From: Vibrio cyclitrophicus
GTDB taxonomy: Bacteria; Pseudomonadota; Gammaproteobacteria; Enterobacterales; Vibrionaceae
Length of the DNA: 64,000 nt
Assembly (NCBI RefSeq): GCF_024347435.1
Contig: NZ_AP025480.1
Span: 868,001 to 932,000 of the forward strand
Direction of reading: 5' to 3'
Made by a program: the position numbers and the translations under genes. Shown here one piece after another: positions 9,765-18,737 of the stretch. Position 1 is the first letter of the stretch; every line of letters begins with the position of its first letter. The notes under the pieces were generated by a model. The model worked only from the letters and a program-made list of their open reading frames with translations, was not told the DNA's origin and searched no databases.

Positions 9765-9796
9765 AAATCCCTAAGCTATGCTTAGGGATTTTTTTT
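9765..9796 (+). terminator. Intrinsic terminator just inside the IS left end
   Basis: A 12-bp perfect stem (9765-9776 with 9780-9791) around a TAT loop, ending in eight T (9789-9796). It lies between the left inverted repeat and the transposase gene, so it can block transcription entering the element from outside. Here it also stops read-through from nagE, whose own terminator the insertion split. Confidence 0.85.
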
Positions 9797-9813
9797 GAAC
9801 TATTTTTAGGTTC

Positions 9814-9825
9814 TATGATCTGATC
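9814..9825 (+). promoter_or_regulatory. Candidate Dam-sensitive transposase promoter (-10 region)
   Basis: A TATGAT -10-like hexamer at 9814-9819 overlaps GATC at 9817-9820, and a second GATC lies at 9822-9825. IS50 and IS10 transposase promoters are known to be repressed by Dam methylation of overlapping GATC sites. The same control is inferred here. The -35 region is poor. Confidence 0.45.
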
Positions 9826-9852
9826 ATCTAAGCAATGACAAGGATGATTATC

Positions 9853-11229
9853 ATGACCTATATAGAGCCAACCCTTTGGGCACAAAAACAGTTCGGTCAA
9901 GCCCACCTTAATGACCCAAGACGTACTCAAAGACTCGTTGCTCTCGCAGCTTCACTGGCCGAGCAACCTGGCGTACCTGTCTCGAAACTCATTATCTCAC
10001 CGGCTGAAATGGAAGGGGCTTATCGCTTCATCCGTAATGAGAAAATCAAAGCAGAAGATATCGCAGAGGCAGGGTTTTATGTCACTGCGCAAGAAGCGTT
10101 AAAGCAACAAACACTTCTTGCCTTAGAAGACACGACTTCTCTGAGTTACGCCCATCGCAGTATTCGAGATGAACTCGGACACTCCAATCAAGGCAATCGA
10201 CATCGAGCGATGTTCGTACACTCTACCTTACTTTTTGCGCCCGACACTCAATCTGTGATTGGTTTAATTGAACAACAGCGCTGGACTCGTGATATAGAAA
10301 AGCGAGGTCAAAGACACCAGCATGCGACTCGACCATACAAAGAGAAAGAAAGTTATAAGTGGGAACAAGCCTCTCGCTATGTCGCTGAGCGACTTGGCGA
10401 TAAAATGTCGGATGTCATTTCGGTGTGCGATAGAGAAGCCGACCTCTTTGAATACCTCACTTACAAGCGAGAGCAACAACAAAGATTCCTCGTTCGTTCC
10501 ATGCAAAGCCGCTGTATTGAAGAGCATGATAATCGTCTTTATAGCTATGCATCTACTCTGTCATCAGCCGGGGAGAAAGTGCTCGAAATACCGCAAAAAG
10601 GCGGTCGCAAAGCTCGCAAGGCTCATTTAGATATTAAATATGCCCCCGTGACACTCAAGTCTCCTGCAAACAAGAAAGAGTTCGATAACATTCCGCTTTA
10701 CTACGTGGGATGTATAGAACAAGGAGAGAATAACGATAAGCTAGCCTGGCACTTACTGACTTCGGAGCCGATAACGAGCAAAGAAGAGGCCCTCAAAATG
10801 GTCAGTTATTATGAGCGGCGCTGGCTAATAGAAGATTTTCATAAAGTCTGGAAAAGTGAAGGGACTGAAGTTGAGCAACTGAGAATGCAGAGTAAAGATA
10901 ACTTAGAAAGGCTCAGCGTCATTTTAGCTTTTATCGCGACTCGCTTACTCCAGTTGAGGTTCATGAATGAGTCCGATGAGTTATCTAAGACCAGTTGTGA
11001 GCAGGTATTAAAAGGCAAAGCATGGAAGTTAATGTGGCTAAAGTTGGAGAAAAAGCAGCTGCCGAAGGAAGCGCCCAATATATCATGGGCTTACAATGGT
11101 ATTGCTCGGTTAGGTGGCTGGAAGAATACCAAGCGAACGGGTCGCGCTTCCATAAAGACGTTATGGCAAGGATGGTTCAGGTTACAAACCATCCTTGAAG
11201 GGTATGAACTCGCTAAGTCTCTTGATTAA
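9853..11229 (+). CDS. IS4-family transposase, IS50/Tn5 group
   Basis: DDE transposase of about 458 residues, for cut-and-paste movement of this IS. Catalytic residues are visible: Asp93 (LEDTTSLSY), Asp193 (VCDREADLFEY) and Glu327 in the Y-R-E signature (YYERRWLIEDFHKVWK). These sit very close to D97, D188 and E326 of Tn5 transposase. Start choice: ATG 9853 has AAGG 9 bp upstream and gives an N-terminus (MTYIEPTLWAQKQFG) aligning with IS50. In-frame ATGs at 9835 and 9844 are less likely. No frameshift or internal stop, so it is apparently functional. Confidence 0.93.
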   Translation: MTYIEPTLWAQKQFGQAHLNDPRRTQRLVALAASLAEQPGVPVSKLIISPAEMEGAYRFIRNEKIKAEDIAEAGFYVTAQEALKQQTLLALEDTTSLSYAHRSIRDELGHSNQGNRHRAMFVHSTLLFAPDTQSVIGLIEQQRWTRDIEKRGQRHQHATRPYKEKESYKWEQASRYVAERLGDKMSDVISVCDREADLFEYLTYKREQQQRFLVRSMQSRCIEEHDNRLYSYASTLSSAGEKVLEIPQKGGRKARKAHLDIKYAPVTLKSPANKKEFDNIPLYYVGCIEQGENNDKLAWHLLTSEPITSKEEALKMVSYYERRWLIEDFHKVWKSEGTEVEQLRMQSKDNLERLSVILAFIATRLLQLRFMNESDELSKTSCEQVLKGKAWKLMWLKLEKKQLPKEAPNISWAYNGIARLGGWKNTKRTGRASIKTLWQGWFRLQTILEGYELAKSLD

Positions 11230-11252
11230 CCAGACTTGTGATCAAGAGACAG

Positions 11253-11272
11253 CCCACATGGGAGGCTTTTTT
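11253..11272 (+). terminator. Right half of the nagE terminator plus target-site duplication
   Basis: The second copy of CCCACATGGG (11253-11262) is followed by AGGC and a T6 run. Rejoined with 9733-9742 it forms a terminator stem GCCTCCC/GGGAGGC with the insertion in its loop. In its present state the two arms lie 1.5 kb apart and cannot act for nagE. Confidence 0.85.
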
Positions 11273-11493
11273 GTGCCTGTTGTTTAGAGCCAGTGAACAA
11301 TGTTCGTTCTATTCTTCATCGAATCGGAGAAATAATCACAATTAAAGGACGGTTCTTATTGTGCAAAGGCGCAGAATTGTGGATGATTAGCAACAATGAT
11401 CTTTCTATCTTTGACAGGCAATAAAAGCGGCCTTTGTCTCGGATATGAAAGATAACTTTCTCTGACAATACTAAATACATAGAGGTGCTATAG

Positions 11494-13161
11494 ATGAGTG
11501 AAGCTGAGGCTCGTCCATCGAATTTCATTCGCCAAATTATTGATAAAGATTTAGCGGATGGTACACACAGTAGCGTGCATACTCGTTTCCCGCCGGAGCC
11601 AAATGGCTACCTGCACATTGGTCACGCTAAATCTATTTGCTTGAACTTTGGTATTGCTCAGGACTACCAGGGACAATGTAATCTTCGTTTCGATGATACA
11701 AACCCTGAAAAAGAAGACGTTGAATACGTTGAGTCAATTAAGAATGATGTAAGCTGGTTAGGCTTCGAATGGTCTGGTGATATTTGTTATTCATCAAACT
11801 ACTTCGATACGCTTTACGCTTATGCTGTGGAATTAATTAATAAAGGCTTAGCGTATGTTGACGAGCTAAGTCCTGAGCAGATCCGTGAATACCGTGGCAC
11901 GTTAAAAGAGCCTGGTAAAGCGAGTCCATATCGTGACCGCAGCCCTGAAGAGAACCTAGCGTTGTTTGAAAAAATGCGTGACGGTGGCTTTGAAGAAGGT
12001 AAAGCGTGCCTACGTGCTAAGATCGACATGAGCTCTTCATTTATGGTGATGCGCGATCCTGTTATCTACCGTGTTCGCTTTGCTCACCACCATCAGACAG
12101 GTGACAAGTGGTGCATTTACCCAATGTACGACTTCACACACTGTATCTCTGATGCACTAGAAGGCATTACCCACTCTATCTGTACGCTTGAATTCCAAGA
12201 TAACCGTCGTTTGTATGACTGGGTGCTAGACAACATCACGATTGATTGCCAACCTCGTCAGTACGAGTTTAGCCGTCTGAATCTTGAATACACGGTAATG
12301 TCGAAGCGTAAGCTGAACCAGCTTGTGGTTGAAAACCTAGTTGAAGGTTGGGACGACCCTCGTATGCCAACTATCTCTGGTCTACGTCGTCGTGGTTTCA
12401 CTTCAAGCTCTATCCGTGAATTCTGTAAGCGTATTGGTGTGACTAAGCAAGAGAACATGATTGAGTTCGGTTCACTTGAATCTTGTATCCGTGATGATCT
12501 GAACGAAAATGCACCTCGTGCAATGGCTGTTCTGGATCCGGTTAAGATCGTTATCGAAAATTACGAAGCAGACGCAGTAGAAACGCTAACCGTTGCAAAC
12601 CATCCAAACAAGCCAGAAATGGGCACTCGTGAAGTACCATTTACGCGTGAAATTTGGATTGAACGTGATGACTTCCGTGAAGAAGCAAACAAAAAGTATA
12701 AGCGTTTGGTTCTAGGTAAAGAAGTTCGTTTACGTGGTGCTTACGTGATTAAAGCTGAACGTATCGAAAAAGATGCAGAAGGCAACATTACGACTATCTT
12801 CTGTTCTTACGATAACGAAACCTTGGGTAAGAACCCTGCAGATGGCCGTAAAGTGAAAGGCGTTATCCACTGGGTATCGGCTGATAAAGCATTGCCTGCT
12901 GAGATTCGTTTGTACGATCGTCTATTCACCGTGGCAAACCCAGCTGCTGCTGATGACTTTGCTGCAACGCTCAACCCTGAATCACTTGTTACACTTAACG
13001 GTTTTGTTGAACCTAGCCTAGCTGAAGGTGTAGCAGAGCAAGCGTACCAGTTTGAACGAACAGGTTACTTCTGTGTAGATTCGAAAGATTCTAAAGCAGC
13101 TGCACTAGTATTCAACCGTACGGTTGGTCTACGCGATACTTGGGGAAAAACTGAAGCTTAA
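11494..13161 (+). CDS. glnS: Glutaminyl-tRNA synthetase
   Basis: Class I aminoacyl-tRNA synthetase charging tRNA-Gln. It has 555 residues with the HIGH signature at 41-44 ([10 protein letters not shown]), the KMSKS-type motif MSKRK at 269-273, and C-terminal anticodon-binding beta-barrels. The ATG at 11494 is preceded by AGGTG. In E. coli glnS lies directly downstream of nagE and can receive read-through from it. Here the IS separates them, so glnS must rely on its own promoter in 11273-11493. Confidence 0.97.
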   Translation: MSEAEARPSNFIRQIIDKDLADGTHSSVHTRFPPEPNGYLHIGHAKSICLNFGIAQDYQGQCNLRFDDTNPEKEDVEYVESIKNDVSWLGFEWSGDICYSSNYFDTLYAYAVELINKGLAYVDELSPEQIREYRGTLKEPGKASPYRDRSPEENLALFEKMRDGGFEEGKACLRAKIDMSSSFMVMRDPVIYRVRFAHHHQTGDKWCIYPMYDFTHCISDALEGITHSICTLEFQDNRRLYDWVLDNITIDCQPRQYEFSRLNLEYTVMSKRKLNQLVVENLVEGWDDPRMPTISGLRRRGFTSSSIREFCKRIGVTKQENMIEFGSLESCIRDDLNENAPRAMAVLDPVKIVIENYEADAVETLTVANHPNKPEMGTREVPFTREIWIERDDFREEANKKYKRLVLGKEVRLRGAYVIKAERIEKDAEGNITTIFCSYDNETLGKNPADGRKVKGVIHWVSADKALPAEIRLYDRLFTVANPAAADDFAATLNPESLVTLNGFVEPSLAEGVAEQAYQFERTGYFCVDSKDSKAAALVFNRTVGLRDTWGKTEA

Positions 13162-13200
13162 TCGCTAAAGTGATTCGCTTTCGATAAGCACCCTAATAAA

Positions 13201-13224
13201 AAACCGGCTTAGAGCCGGTTTTTT
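13201..13224 (+). terminator. glnS terminator
   Basis: AAACCGGCT/AGCCGGTTT stem-loop followed by a T run, 40 bp after the glnS stop. Confidence 0.85.
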
Positions 13225-13290
13225 GTATCTGAATAAAGTCGTCAATTATAGAATAAGTTGCGATTAATCGTCTTATGTAGTGACCATATA

Positions 13291-13315
13291 AAAAACGCCG
13301 GCCCAAGCCAGCGTT
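13291..13315 (-). terminator. fur terminator
   Basis: On the minus strand a stem AACGCTGGC/GCCGGCGTT with loop TTGG is followed by a T run, directly after the fur stop codon. Confidence 0.8.
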
Positions 13316-13320
13316 CTATG

Positions 13321-13770
13321 TTACTTCTTCGCTTTATGCGCGTCTGGATTGCCTTTGCAATCTCCGGTAATGCTCTTTCCGTATAAGTACAAACTGTGGT
13401 TTGTCAGCTTCACGTTGTAACGCTCTGCAATTTCTTTTTGTCTTTCTTCGATAAGGTCATCAGAGAATTCGATAACTTCGCCACAGTCTAGACACACTAG
13501 GTGATCATGGTGGTGCTGTGTTGAAAGTTCAAATACAGACTTACCGCCTTCAAAGTGGTGACGCGTTACAATACCTGCGTCATCGAACTGGTTAAGCACT
13601 CGATAAACGGTAGCAAGGCCAATCTCTTCACCTAAGTCGATCAGCTTTTTATATAAATCTTCAGCACTAATATGTTGGCAGTCTGGCTGTTGTAATACTT
13701 CTAAAATTTTGAGCCGTGGAAGGGTCACTTTAAGACCAGCATCTTTTAGCGCTTGATTATTGTCTGACAT
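13321..13770 (-). CDS. fur: Ferric uptake regulator Fur
   Basis: Fe2+-dependent global repressor of iron acquisition, 149 residues. The N-terminal winged helix (about 1-82) includes LATVYRVLNQF. The metal and dimerisation domain has the HHHDH cluster at 86-90 and the CxxC pair Cys93/Cys96. The start is ATG at 13770 (MSDNNQALK), preceded by AGGAAA. The open frame continues 18 codons further upstream without homology. Likely targets inside this window are feoA and perhaps the 34780 regulator gene, both with Fur-like boxes. Confidence 0.97.
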   Translation of the reverse strand: MSDNNQALKDAGLKVTLPRLKILEVLQQPDCQHISAEDLYKKLIDLGEEIGLATVYRVLNQFDDAGIVTRHHFEGGKSVFELSTQHHHDHLVCLDCGEVIEFSDDLIEERQKEIAERYNVKLTNHSLYLYGKSITGDCKGNPDAHKAKK

Positions 13771-13977
13771 ATACTTTCCTGTTGATGATCTGCCGCAATT
13801 AACAGAATTCAATATTAATACCATTATAGTTTAGTCAGGCATAACAATAAACCACGAACTTCAAAGGGTTACTCATTGACATCACAATGTGTTTTGTAAA
13901 ATAGAGGCATCTCACTTATAGTGGAGGTTCGACCAGTCAAGGTGACGGTGTTTCTGATATGAACATGGAATGTTGTT

Positions 13978-14490
13978 ATGAATAAGCAACTCGCAAAAAT
14001 CTACAAACCGAACATTGTAAAATTCGCACTCAATATTTGGCCACCTTTCTGGGGAGCGGGTATTCGTATTGCTCATATAAGCCCTGACTTTAGAGTCGTT
14101 AAGACGATATTAAAGCTACGCTGGTGGAACAAAAACGCCAATCGCACTCAATATGGCGGCAGCATATTTTCTTTAACTGACCCTGTTTACTCTTTGATGT
14201 TAATGGGAATTTTAGGTGAGCGGTATTATGTTTGGGATAAGGAAGCGAGCATTAACTTCATTAAGCCTGGTTAGTCTGACTTGTACGCCGATTTTGAAAT
14301 CAGTCAGGGGCAGCTTGATGAAATTTATCGTCAGACACAGCTTGGAGAAAAATGTTTCCCTGAATTTGTTATCTATGTGAAGGATAAGAAGGGGAATGTG
14401 GTTTCAGAAATTCAGCGCACTCTGTATGTCAGAAAGAAACCGCAGTTTAGAGAGGATGACGACGGATTAGAAGCTGGGCGATATAAATAG
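13978..14490 (+). pseudogene. DUF4442 hotdog-fold (thioesterase-like) gene with in-frame amber codon
   Basis: One continuous frame of 171 codons is interrupted only by TAG at 14272-14274. The first part has 98 residues (MNKQLAKIYKPNIVKF, ending INFIKPG). After the amber codon the same frame continues SDLYADFEIS to a second TAG at 14488-14490, with well-preserved coding character including VVSEIQRTLYVRKKP. The intact protein resembles DUF4442 proteins, which have a hotdog fold related to acyl-CoA thioesterases; substrate unknown. A single base change would restore it, so this is a fresh nonsense mutation, a sequencing error or a suppressed codon. A terminator follows. Family assignment is from memory of sequence patterns. 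Confidence 0.75.
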
Positions 14491-14491
14491 T

Positions 14492-14519
14492 AAAAAACCT
14501 CCTAAATGGAGGTTTTTTT
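14492..14519. terminator. Bidirectional terminator between DUF4442 gene and fldA
   Basis: ACCTCC/GGAGGT stem with loop TAAAT, flanked by an A6 run and a T7 run. It can serve the plus-strand DUF4442 gene and minus-strand fldA. Confidence 0.82.
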
Positions 14520-14529
14520 CATATCTGTA

Positions 14530-14555
14530 TAATCGTGACTAATTAGTCACGATTA
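14530..14555. repeat. 26-bp perfect palindrome downstream of fldA
   Basis: TAATCGTGACTAA followed by its exact reverse complement, 11 bp beyond the fldA stop on the minus strand. There is no T tract, so it is not a typical terminator by itself. It could be an mRNA 3' stabilising hairpin or a protein site. Confidence 0.6.
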
Positions 14556-14566
14556 GTGAACGGGCA

Positions 14567-15100
14567 CTAGTCTTCTAGCTCTGCTAAGCACATTTCTTCA
14601 TGGATTTGTTTAACCCAATTAGAAACGCGTTCGTCAGTCAGTTCAGGTTGACGATCTTCATCGATACATAGACCAACGAATTGGCTATCATCGCCTTCAA
14701 CTAAACCTTTCGATGCTTCGAATTCGTAGCCTTCAGTTGATGTGTGACCTAAGATGGTACCGCCTTTTGCTTCAACGATGTCACGGATAGTACCCATAGC
14801 ATCACAGAAGTATTCTGCGTAATCTTCTTGGTCGCCACAACCAAAGATAGCAACAAGCTTCGTTGAGAAATCAATAGCTTCTAGCTCTGGGAAAAAGTCA
14901 TCCCAATCACATTGTGCTTCGCCGTAGTACCACGTAGGGATACCAAGCAGCAATAGATCGAAGTTATCGATATCTTCTTTGCTGCTTTTTGCAATGTCTT
15001 GAACGTGAACGAGCTGCTTGCTCAATTGCTTTTGAATCATCTTAGCAACAGCTTCAGTGTTACCTGTATCGCTACCAAAGAAGAGACCTACACTTGCCAT
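14567..15100 (-). CDS. fldA: Flavodoxin FldA
   Basis: FMN electron carrier, 177 residues, of the long-chain flavodoxin class. The FMN-phosphate loop SDTGNTE is at 10-16 and aromatic FMN-contacting segments are recognisable (PTWYYGE, FGCGDQEDYAEYFCD). It donates electrons to radical-SAM and other reductive enzymes and can replace ferredoxin under iron shortage, which fits its place near fur. It heads no obvious operon; the DUF2788 gene lies 57 bp upstream on the same strand. Confidence 0.96.
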   Translation of the reverse strand: MASVGLFFGSDTGNTEAVAKMIQKQLSKQLVHVQDIAKSSKEDIDNFDLLLLGIPTWYYGEAQCDWDDFFPELEAIDFSTKLVAIFGCGDQEDYAEYFCDAMGTIRDIVEAKGGTILGHTSTEGYEFEASKGLVEGDDSQFVGLCIDEDRQPELTDERVSNWVKQIHEEMCLAELED

Positions 15101-15157
15101 AGAATCATTACCTTTAATTTTGTCTGTTGTCGGTGTAACAAAGTTCGGAGGAAATCG

Positions 15158-15376
15158 TTAGATCCCAGTTCCTTCCCAGCTTAGTTGGATTATCCCTTTA
15201 GCGATAAAACCTGCGCAGCCAAGGAAAAGTACTAACCATACAATACGACGACCAAATGCAGGAACATTTCCCTGCTTTAGAACGTCCTTAATTGCCATAC
15301 CGATTAAAAAGAAAATCGCGGCAAACAGGAGATCTAAACCAATAGATTCAATGATGTTCATGTAGTCGTAAAGCAT
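15158..15376 (-). CDS. DUF2788 small membrane protein
   Basis: 72-residue protein of unknown function with two hydrophobic segments (about residues 10-26 and 41-59). It matches DUF2788 as I remember that family in Vibrio. The start is ATG 15376 (MLYDYMNIIES), which has AAGG just upstream. An in-frame TTG at 15394 would add six residues and is not supported. It sits between ybfF and fldA on the same strand, the position held by ybfE in enterics, but it is not homologous to the LexA-regulated ybfE product. Confidence 0.75.
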   Translation of the reverse strand: MLYDYMNIIESIGLDLLFAAIFFLIGMAIKDVLKQGNVPAFGRRIVWLVLFLGCAGFIAKGIIQLSWEGTGI

Positions 15377-15484
15377 GGGAACCTTATATACCAATTTTGC
15401 TTGGGCGCACTATATCACTGTTGTGAGATAAAGTTAATCTGCAGTGATTGCACAGTTCTCATTTATCTGCATGAAAAAGAGCAG

Positions 15485-16246
15485 TTAAGCGATGAATTTT
15501 CTGATTGCTCTGAGTACTTCAGCTGGTTTTTCTGCATGCAGCCAGTGCCCAGTATTAGCAATGACATGAGCCTTAGCGTTAGAAAATTGTTGTTGAACCG
15601 CGGCTTGATGATCGGCAGTGAGGTAATCAGAATCACCGCCTTTTATTAGCAATGTTTTGACCGAGGTTTTATCTACGGGTTCCCAACCAATGATCTGGGG
15701 GTAGTTATTCAATAGTGATGCCACGTTAAAACGCCATTCCATAATACCTTGTTCTGTTTTGAACAAAGATTTTGTTAAGAACTGACGAACCCCGTCGATC
15801 TCGATATATTTTGAGAGGATCTTTAGCGCATCCAATCGTGAGGTCGGCTTTTCTTCAATAACCGCTTGCAGACCGGCGAATACGTTGTCGTGGCGACTTT
15901 GGGTGTATGCGACCGGTGCCATATCTAAGACAATCAACTTATGCAGTGTAAGATGCTGTGTCAGTGCCATCGCTACTTTGCCACCCATAGAGTGACCAAT
16001 TACAGTGACGTCTTTTAAATCAAGGTCACGCAGCAATTGGGCAACATCTTGGGCCATTGCTTGATAATTATGGGTTTCGCTATGGAAGGATTGACCGTGA
16101 TTGCGTAGATCGATGCTAAGTACCTGATGATCGGCTTTTAGATCCCTAGCGAGCAGGCCAAGGTTGTCCAGATTACCGAATAATCCATGGATCAAAACAA
16201 TGGTGTGACCCTCACCTTCAATTTTATAGTTGAGCTGTACTGACAT
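15485..16246 (-). CDS. ybfF: Alpha/beta-fold esterase YbfF
   Basis: Small serine hydrolase, about 253 residues, similar to E. coli YbfF, which hydrolyses short acyl esters and acyl-CoAs. The oxyanion segment HGLFGNLDNLG is at 20-30, the nucleophile elbow GHSMGG has Ser86, and the C-terminal histidine lies in TGHWLHAEKP. Start: ATG 16246 (MSVQLNYKIEG) aligns best with YbfF. ATG 16261 is also possible, and the frame stays open to 16321. It is divergent from seqA with fewer than 100 bp between them, so the promoters overlap. Confidence 0.88.
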   Translation of the reverse strand: MSVQLNYKIEGEGHTIVLIHGLFGNLDNLGLLARDLKADHQVLSIDLRNHGQSFHSETHNYQAMAQDVAQLLRDLDLKDVTVIGHSMGGKVAMALTQHLTLHKLIVLDMAPVAYTQSRHDNVFAGLQAVIEEKPTSRLDALKILSKYIEIDGVRQFLTKSLFKTEQGIMEWRFNVASLLNNYPQIIGWEPVDKTSVKTLLIKGGDSDYLTADHQAAVQQQFSNAKAHVIANTGHWLHAEKPAEVLRAIRKFIA

Positions 16247-16297
16247 TTTTATCTTATTCATGGTGGGTTTGACGTAGAGTATCCGCGCGGATCTCGC

Positions 16298-16303
16298 TAT
16301 AAT
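16298..16303 (+). promoter_or_regulatory. Candidate seqA -10 element
   Basis: A consensus TATAAT lies 36 bp upstream of the seqA ATG. The -35 region is not consensus at 16-18 bp spacing (a TTGACG exists but 23 bp away), so this is moderate evidence only. Confidence 0.45.
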
Positions 16304-16339
16304 CCCCCAGAGTTTAAACATTGAGATTGTGAAAAGCGA

Positions 16340-16879
16340 ATGAAAACAATTGAGGTTGATGAGGACCTATACCGTTTTATTGCGGGTCAGACAGAACGTA
16401 TTGGCGAAAGCGCTTCAGATATTCTGCGCCGCTTGTTACAGGTTGATAGCCAAGGCATGGTTCCGATCGATGAGATCGTTGAACCAAAAGGTATCGTTGT
16501 TAGCAAAGAGGTAGGCTTTACTCCAGAGAAGTTCGATGGCGTTAAAGAAATGCGCTCACTACTAATATCAGATGAGTTTGCATCACTAAAGAAAGCCATT
16601 GATCGTTTCATGCTTGTGTTATCAACACTGCATAAAATCGACCCTTTAAGCTTTTCAGAAGCAACTCAAGTAAAAGGCCGTAAGCGTGTTTACTTCGCAG
16701 ATAACGAAGAGACGTTGTTAGCAAACGGGAATACAACCAAGCCTAAAGCGATTCCACACAGTCCTTTTTGGGTTATTACTAATAATAATACTAGCCGCAA
16801 AAGACAGATGGTTGAGCAGCTTATGAGCCGCATGAATTTCCAAGCAGAATTGATAGAAAAAGTAACAGGTTCAATTTAA
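16340..16879 (+). CDS. seqA: Negative regulator of replication initiation SeqA
   Basis: Binds pairs of hemimethylated GATC sites, sequesters oriC and dnaA after initiation, and organises new DNA. It has 179 residues. The N-terminal oligomerisation domain MKTIEVDEDLYRFIAG is very close to E. coli SeqA. The C-terminal DNA-binding part includes NNNTSRKRQMVEQLM. It is followed by a terminator and then pgm, the order found in E. coli. Its presence implies Dam methylation in this organism, which matters for the IS50-like element. Confidence 0.95.
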   Translation: MKTIEVDEDLYRFIAGQTERIGESASDILRRLLQVDSQGMVPIDEIVEPKGIVVSKEVGFTPEKFDGVKEMRSLLISDEFASLKKAIDRFMLVLSTLHKIDPLSFSEATQVKGRKRVYFADNEETLLANGNTTKPKAIPHSPFWVITNNNTSRKRQMVEQLMSRMNFQAELIEKVTGSI

Positions 16880-16892
16880 AGAAATCTGATTT

Positions 16893-16938
16893 AAACCTCA
16901 TAATATCCATGGATAAGAAGATATTATGAGGTTTTTTT
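16893..16938 (+). terminator. seqA terminator
   Basis: 15-bp perfect stem (16893-16907 with 16920-16934) and a T run. It lies between seqA and pgm, so pgm needs its own promoter or read-through. Confidence 0.85.
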
Positions 16939-16971
16939 GTTTTTAAATTTTATATATAAGGATGTCGAAAA

Positions 16972-18618
16972 ATGGCTATGCACCCTCGTGCCGGGCAAAA
17001 AGCTCAGCAGGAAGATCTTCATAATATTCCGGCTTTAGTGGCTAACTATTTCTTACAGCAACCGGATGCTAGTAACCCTGAGCATAAAGTTCTATTCGGT
17101 ACTTCGGGTCACCGTGGTACAGCAGACAAATCAACATTTAACGAAAACCACATTCTCGCGATCGCACAAGCGGTGGCTGAAGTTCGTGCTGAACAGGGTA
17201 CAACAGGCCCACTTTTCTTAGGTAAAGATACTCACGCTCTATCTGAGCCTGCGTTTTCTACTGTTATCGAAGTGCTTGTAGCGAACGGTGTTGAAGTTAT
17301 TATTCAAGAAAAAAATGGCTTTACTCCAACACCAGGCATCTCGCACGCGATCCTTACGCATAACCTAGTAAATGATAAAAAAGCCGACGGCATTGTTATC
17401 ACACCTTCACATAATCCACCTCAAGACGGCGGTATTAAATACAATCCGACACACGGTGGCCCTGCTGAAGCTGAGCTAACTCAAGCGATTGAAGATCGTG
17501 CGAACGTCATCATTGCTGAGAAAATGCAAGGTGTTAAACGTACCCCTATCACGCTAGCTAAACAGTCTGATTTAGTAAAAGAAGTTGATCTCGTTGCTCC
17601 TTACGTTGCTGACTTGGTTAACGTGGTTGATATGGAAGCGATTCAGAAAGCAAACATCAAAATTGGTGTGGATCCACTAGGTGGTAGCGGCATCGATTAT
17701 TGGCGTCAAATTGGTAAAGCGTACAACTTAGATCTTACTTTGGTAAGTGAAGCGGTTGATCCTTCGTTCCAGTTTATGTCTTTAGATAAAGATGGCGTGG
17801 TTCGAATGGATTGTTCTTCTCCGTACGCGATGGCAGGTTTACTGGCCCTTAAAGACGATTATCAATTAGCGTTTGGTAACGACCCTGATTACGATCGCCA
17901 CGGTATTGTTACACCAAAAGGCTTAATGAATCCAAACCATTTTCTAGCAGTGTGTATCGACTACTTATACCGTAACCGTGAAGGTTGGGGTAAAGACGTT
18001 GCTGTTGGTAAGACGTTAGTATCAAGCGCTCTGATTGACCGCGTTGTTGCTGATTTAGGCCGCGAGCTTTGCGAAGTGCCAGTTGGTTTCAAATGGTTCG
18101 TTGATGGCCTTTATAACGGTCAGTTTGGTTTCGGTGGTGAAGAAAGTGCGGGTGCATCTTTCTTACGTAAAGACGGTACGCCTTGGTCTACAGATAAAGA
18201 TGGCCTGATTCTTTGCTTACTTGCGGCTGAAATCACAGCCGTTACTGGTAAGAACCCACAAGAGTACTATGAAGAACTTGCCGCTAAACACGGTGAATCT
18301 AAGTACAACCGAATTCAAGCAGTCGCTAATGGCGCACAAAAAGACGTGCTTAAAAAGCTCTCTCCAGAGATGGTTTCTGCTGAGACGCTTGCTGGGGATG
18401 CAATTACTGCACGCCTAACACACGCTCCAGGTAACGGTGCTGCGATTGGTGGCCTTAAAGTGACAACTGAGAACGGTTGGTTTGCTGCTCGTCCATCAGG
18501 TACTGAAGACATCTACAAGATCTACTGTGAGAGCTTTAAAGGTGAAGAGCACCTAAAAGCAATTGAAGCAGAAGCTCAAGAGATTGTGAACCAAGTATTT
18601 GCGGCGGCTGGTCTATAA
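16972..18618 (+). CDS. pgm: Phosphoglucomutase (alpha-D-glucose phosphate-specific)
   Basis: Interconverts glucose-1-P and glucose-6-P, feeding glycogen and surface-polysaccharide precursors. It has 548 residues with the phosphoserine loop [11 protein letters not shown] (near 142), metal loop DPDYDRHG (near 305), sugar loop GGEESAG (near 391) and phosphate-binding [12 protein letters not shown] (near 510). Start ATG at 16972 is preceded by AAGGATG. Confidence 0.96.
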   Translation: MAMHPRAGQKAQQEDLHNIPALVANYFLQQPDASNPEHKVLFGTSGHRGTADKSTFNENHILAIAQAVAEVRAEQGTTGPLFLGKDTHALSEPAFSTVIEVLVANGVEVIIQEKNGFTPTPGISHAILTHNLVNDKKADGIVITPSHNPPQDGGIKYNPTHGGPAEAELTQAIEDRANVIIAEKMQGVKRTPITLAKQSDLVKEVDLVAPYVADLVNVVDMEAIQKANIKIGVDPLGGSGIDYWRQIGKAYNLDLTLVSEAVDPSFQFMSLDKDGVVRMDCSSPYAMAGLLALKDDYQLAFGNDPDYDRHGIVTPKGLMNPNHFLAVCIDYLYRNREGWGKDVAVGKTLVSSALIDRVVADLGRELCEVPVGFKWFVDGLYNGQFGFGGEESAGASFLRKDGTPWSTDKDGLILCLLAAEITAVTGKNPQEYYEELAAKHGESKYNRIQAVANGAQKDVLKKLSPEMVSAETLAGDAITARLTHAPGNGAAIGGLKVTTENGWFAARPSGTEDIYKIYCESFKGEEHLKAIEAEAQEIVNQVFAAAGL

Positions 18619-18646
18619 TCGATTACGATTCATAGAATTATCAAGC

Positions 18647-18688
18647 AAATAAAAAGGGTTGATGTGAAAGCATCAGCCCTTTTTATTT
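18647..18688. terminator. Bidirectional terminator pgm / DUF1853
   Basis: Long stem of AAATAAAAAGGG-TTGATG type closing with CATCAGCCC-TTTTTATTT (one G.U pair) and loop TGAAAG, between convergent genes. Confidence 0.8.
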
Positions 18689-18737
18689 GCGCTGGTTGCG
18701 TGTAAGCGGGAAAAGCAAAATGAGTTAGCTTAGGCGG

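Larger units (their letters stand above)
9750..11252 (+). mobile_element. IS4-family (IS50/Tn5-like) insertion sequence, complete
   Basis: 1503-bp element. The 19-bp ends are CTGTCTCTTATACACAAAT (9750-9768) and, read inward from the right, CTGTCTCTTGATCACAAGT (11252-11234). The first 9 bp are identical and the whole resembles the IS50 outside and inside ends. It encodes one intact DDE transposase and is flanked by a perfect 10-bp direct repeat. Intact ends, gene and duplication suggest a recent, possibly active copy. As in IS50, a GATC (Dam) site lies within the right end (11240-11243) and two more overlap the presumed transposase promoter. Confidence 0.95.
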
